Below are positions 61,776-64,000 of a DNA stretch of 64,000 nt, one piece after another (positions within the stretch are counted from its first letter, which is position 1; each line of letters starts with the position of its first letter). Under the pieces are notes generated by a model, which made no database searches, had not been told where the DNA came from, and saw nothing but the letters and a program-made list of their open reading frames with translations. The stretch lies in the NCBI RefSeq assembly GCF_901709675.1, contig NC_051098.1:14535918-14599917 (forward strand). Direction: 5' to 3'. The translations under genes were made by a program, and so were the position numbers. This DNA is from Syngnathus acus. Taxonomy: Eukaryota; Chordata; Actinopteri; Syngnathiformes; Syngnathidae.

Positions 61776-62205
61776 CAAGGCGTCCGGCGTGAGAAACGGC
61801 AATGAACGACAAACATTTGATAGCATACTAGCTTACCCGAGAAACCGCCACACGGTCGGGGGCGCCTGTATTTGATAACTCGCCTTGAATCCTGCTTCAA
61901 ACAAACAAGGCGTCAGTCGTGACAAACGGCAATGAACGACAAACATTTGATAGCATACTAGCTTACCCGAGAAACCGCCACACGGTCGGTGGCGCCTTGA
62001 ATCCTGCAACAAACAAGGCGTCCGTCGTGAGAAACGCCAATGAACGACAAACATTTGATAGCATACTAGCTTACCCGAGAAACCGCCACACGGTCGGTGG
62101 CGCCTTGAATCCTGCAACAAACAAACAAGGCGTCCGTCGTGACAAACGCCAATGAACGACAAACATTTACTAGCATGGTAGCTTAGCTGAGAAACCGCCC
62201 GCGTG
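61776..62205. repeat. four-copy ~110-bp tandem satellite
   Basis: Units starting near 61776, 61906, 62014 and 62126 share CAAGGCGTC, CAATGAACGACAAACATTTG, TAGCATACTAGCTTACCCGA and GAAACCGCCACACGGTCGG. The first unit has a 20-bp extension (TGTATTTGATAACTCGCC) and the last one is diverged at its end (GCCCGCGTGTCGC). Confidence 0.9.
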
Positions 62206-62395
62206 TCGCACTTGATATGACAACTTCCCTTGAGCACACCCCGTCCCCAATCCATGACGTCACATCCGCCAATTCAAATCTTCCTCGCCTGCTCGTCCAA
62301 TGGCGCTTTGCACACTCGCGTACCACGTGACAGGCCACTGCATTAGGGAAAAATGATGGGACTGAAAGTGAAAAGTGCCACAGCCGCCATCGCCA

Positions 62396-62466
62396 AGGGG
62401 AGGTTTCGAACACGATTCCCATCGTGTCAGAGGCAATGACGTTAACCACTCGACCAAAGACTCGTG
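62396..62466 (-). tRNA. tRNA-like sequence 1 (degenerate, repeat-associated)
   Basis: The minus strand reads TTGGTCGAGTGGTTAACG (A-box-like) and, about 40 nt later, GTGTTCGAAACC (B-box-like), with spacing typical of a tRNA. The T-stem does not pair well and the acceptor ends do not match, so it is a tRNA-derived repeat head rather than a functional gene. Confidence 0.5.
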
Positions 62467-62775
62467 ACTTTGGCAGTGACAGAAGAGCAACCCACGCTCA
62501 CCTCAAGACTGAAAACTGCCTTCAAAAACCTAAGTGCCACTTTGCCCGCCTCCTACCTCGCCCAAATTCAGTCTGACCAATCACAGCGCAACTGAAATGG
62601 GCCTGACCACGCCCCCTTTCCAACCAATCGGATTTCATTCTCATTGCCCCACCCACTTCCTGAGACCTCAGCGAATCATGAAGCAGTATTAAACAAGCGA
62701 AAGGAAAAAAGAAATGAAAAACAAGAGTCACAATCTTTATGCAGAAGTGAGAGAAAATTGACAAAGTACAGCCCA

Positions 62776-62846
62776 AGGGGAGGTTTCGAACACTAGTTCC
62801 ATCGTATCAGAGACAATGACGTTAACCACTCGACCAAAGACTCGTG
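62776..62846 (-). tRNA. tRNA-like sequence 2 (degenerate copy of 1)
   Basis: Same A-box and B-box words as the copy at 62396. Changes in the anticodon region are GTCTCTGATACGATGGAAC instead of GCCTCTGACACGATGGGAA. Confidence 0.5.
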
Positions 62847-63252
62847 ACTATGGCAGTGACAGAAGAGCAACCCACGCTCACCTCAAGACGGAAAACCCTT
62901 CAAAAACCTAAGTGCCACTTTGCCCGCCTCCTACCTCTGCCCAAATTCAGTCTGACCAATCAGAGCGCAGCTGAAATGGGCCTGACCACGTCCACTTTTC
63001 CAACAGCCAATCGGAAGGCAATTTTAAATTGACGACGCCACGCCTACTTCACATCCCACCGATCACAGGACCCCTCGTCTGCATCACCGCGCCCCCTTTC
63101 CAACCAATCGGATTTCATTCTCATTGCCCCACCCACTTCCTGAGACCTCAGCTAATCATGAAGCAGTATTAAACAAGCGAAAGGAAAAAAATAGTGGTCA
63201 GTGTACCTTTCAAGTGCATTGAATGACTACCATAAAAAAATTCGAAATTTCT

Positions 63253-63321
63253 GTGCCAAGGTGACCGAATGGAATAATATTGGTCTGCAGTACAGGAGAG
63301 GCGGGTTCGAGTCCCACTTCG
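63253..63321 (+). tRNA. tRNA-like sequence 3
   Basis: AGGTGACCGAATGG resembles an A box, and GCGGGTTCGAGTCCCAC is a near-perfect B box with a T-stem of four of five pairs. The D-loop region is too long for a normal tRNA and the acceptor stem is not paired, so it is probably a pseudo-tRNA. It is followed by GTGTAATATTTGG. Confidence 0.45.
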
Positions 63322-63363
63322 TGTAATATTTGGAAATTATACGGACTAATGCAAGTGACTTTA

Positions 63364-63420
63364 ACTAATATGCAAGACTCGAACTCAGTTCTCCAGAACA
63401 CAAGGCAAAAAGTCCCGCTC
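63364..63420 (-). tRNA. tRNA-like 3' half (sequence 4)
   Basis: The minus strand reads TTTGCCTTGTGTTCTGGAGA and ACTGAGTTCGAGTCTTGC, a B-box-like end. It matches the 3' half of sequence 5; no A box is left. Confidence 0.35.
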
Positions 63421-63445
63421 TGAGAACATTTACATATTACACAAA

Positions 63446-63516
63446 GCCATGTGTGAGATTCGTACTCGGTTCTCCTGAACTCAAGGCAAAAGCTTTAACC
63501 ACAAGACCATCTCTGG
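63446..63516 (-). tRNA. tRNA-like sequence 5
   Basis: The minus strand reads ATGGTCTTGTGGTTAAAGC (A-box-like), TTTTGCCTTGAGTTCAGGAG, then CCGAGTACGAATCTCAC (B-box-like). Spacing is tRNA-like but stems are imperfect. It is followed by TTTGTGTAATATG, similar to the tail after sequence 3. Confidence 0.42.
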
Positions 63517-64000
63517 ATCTTATTAGGACACAGGAGTTTTTTTTATGTAGATCAGTCGATCGACAGCCGAGTAGTAGGCGGGCTCGCTGACAAGCAACCT
63601 TTGTTGATATTGTTCTACGCTTGCGAGCAACAAACTCGTGTCGTAAGGATGCTCCTGCATATTTACATGTAAATGGAAAATAGAACGCTTAAAATGGTTT
63701 GCAATACTCACTCAAAACAGTTAGTTGTCACCGGTAAAGCTTGCTGCACGATGAACTGGCGAAATTTTTGGGGTTCTTTCAGCCAAGCGTCCTTTTGGTT
63801 GCAACCAAATTTAAATTTGAACCACGGCAGAGAAGTTCAAGCTTTTCCATATCACGTCTCAGTGAAAATGAATTCATCAGGTACGAACGCAAACACGAAT
63901 GAAACGTGAGCGTCATCACTTGTTCAATCATCAAGTATTGTATTTAGCGTCCTCATGGCACTACCCATCTTATCGCTTTAAAAGACCGCTGATTAACCAG
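63517..64000. other. no recognised feature
   Basis: Short open frames only (e.g. 63673-63909 plus), none resembling a known protein. Confidence 0.6.

Larger units (their letters stand above)
62394..63185 (-). repeat. two direct copies (~380-bp offset) of a tRNA-headed dispersed element
   Basis: AGGGGAGGTTTCGAACAC through GGGCCTGACCACG at 62396-62611 recurs at 62776-62990. Block B, from ACCAATCGGATTTCATTCTC to GCAGTATTAAACAAGCGAAA, also occurs twice (62622-62702 and 63103-63183). The second copy has an additional block (63003-63100) with CATCCCACCGATCACAGGAC. Orientation is given from the tRNA-like head, which reads on the minus strand. Confidence 0.85.

Noticed and set aside
49783-63185. One giant fold-back transposon with the minisatellite as its interior
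   Set aside because: The two inverted pairs interleave instead of nesting, and the right-hand copy is internally duplicated and lies inside other repeats.

Overview
The window is vertebrate nuclear DNA, almost certainly from a ray-finned (teleost) fish. Coding sequence occurs in small exons with GT/AG borders inside long introns. There are long (GT)n and (TGAG)n microsatellites, non-autonomous hAT and piggyBac-like elements, and a LINE 3' end with a (GATG)n tail of the fish type. No bacterial or viral gene organisation is visible. The species cannot be named from the sequence.

Layout. Positions 1-16975 are intron. Positions 16976-40505 carry nine consecutive plus-strand coding exons of one gene, cadm1 (cell adhesion molecule 1, SynCAM1/nectin-like 2). 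They give three Ig domains, a short Thr/Pro stalk, a transmembrane helix and a cytoplasmic tail with a protein 4.1-binding segment and a C-terminal PDZ ligand. Exon 1 (5' UTR and signal peptide) lies upstream of the window. All eight internal junctions keep frame and give 388 residues plus stop. The 3' UTR runs from 40506 to perhaps 45260 and has been invaded by at least three DNA-transposon-like elements.

From about 45300 to the end I see no convincing protein-coding gene. Positions 45300-48100 are ordinary intergenic DNA. Positions 48100-63520 are a dense repeat island centred on a 9.2-kb minisatellite (50046-59216). Its unit is 36 bp (variants of 34, 33 and 29 bp), repeated roughly 260 times, with higher-order structure. 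Because the 36-bp unit has no stop in any plus-strand frame, the array produces open frames of about 3000 codons; these are repeat artefacts, not genes. Around the array lie a dispersed element present in inverted orientation at 49783-50045 and 62600-63185, a LINE 3' end abutting the array, a family of elements ending in GTGTGAAGGC, a 0.3-kb inverted-repeat (fold-back) structure at 60722-61685, a four-copy ~110-bp satellite, and five tRNA-like sequences at 62396-63516.

The most unusual content is this island: a minisatellite whose left edge lies inside a dispersed element that also exists nearby without the array, plus a cluster of tRNA-derived and fold-back repeats. Two in-frame candidate microexons of cadm1 (12961-12981 and 28804-28848) are proposed for transcript checking.
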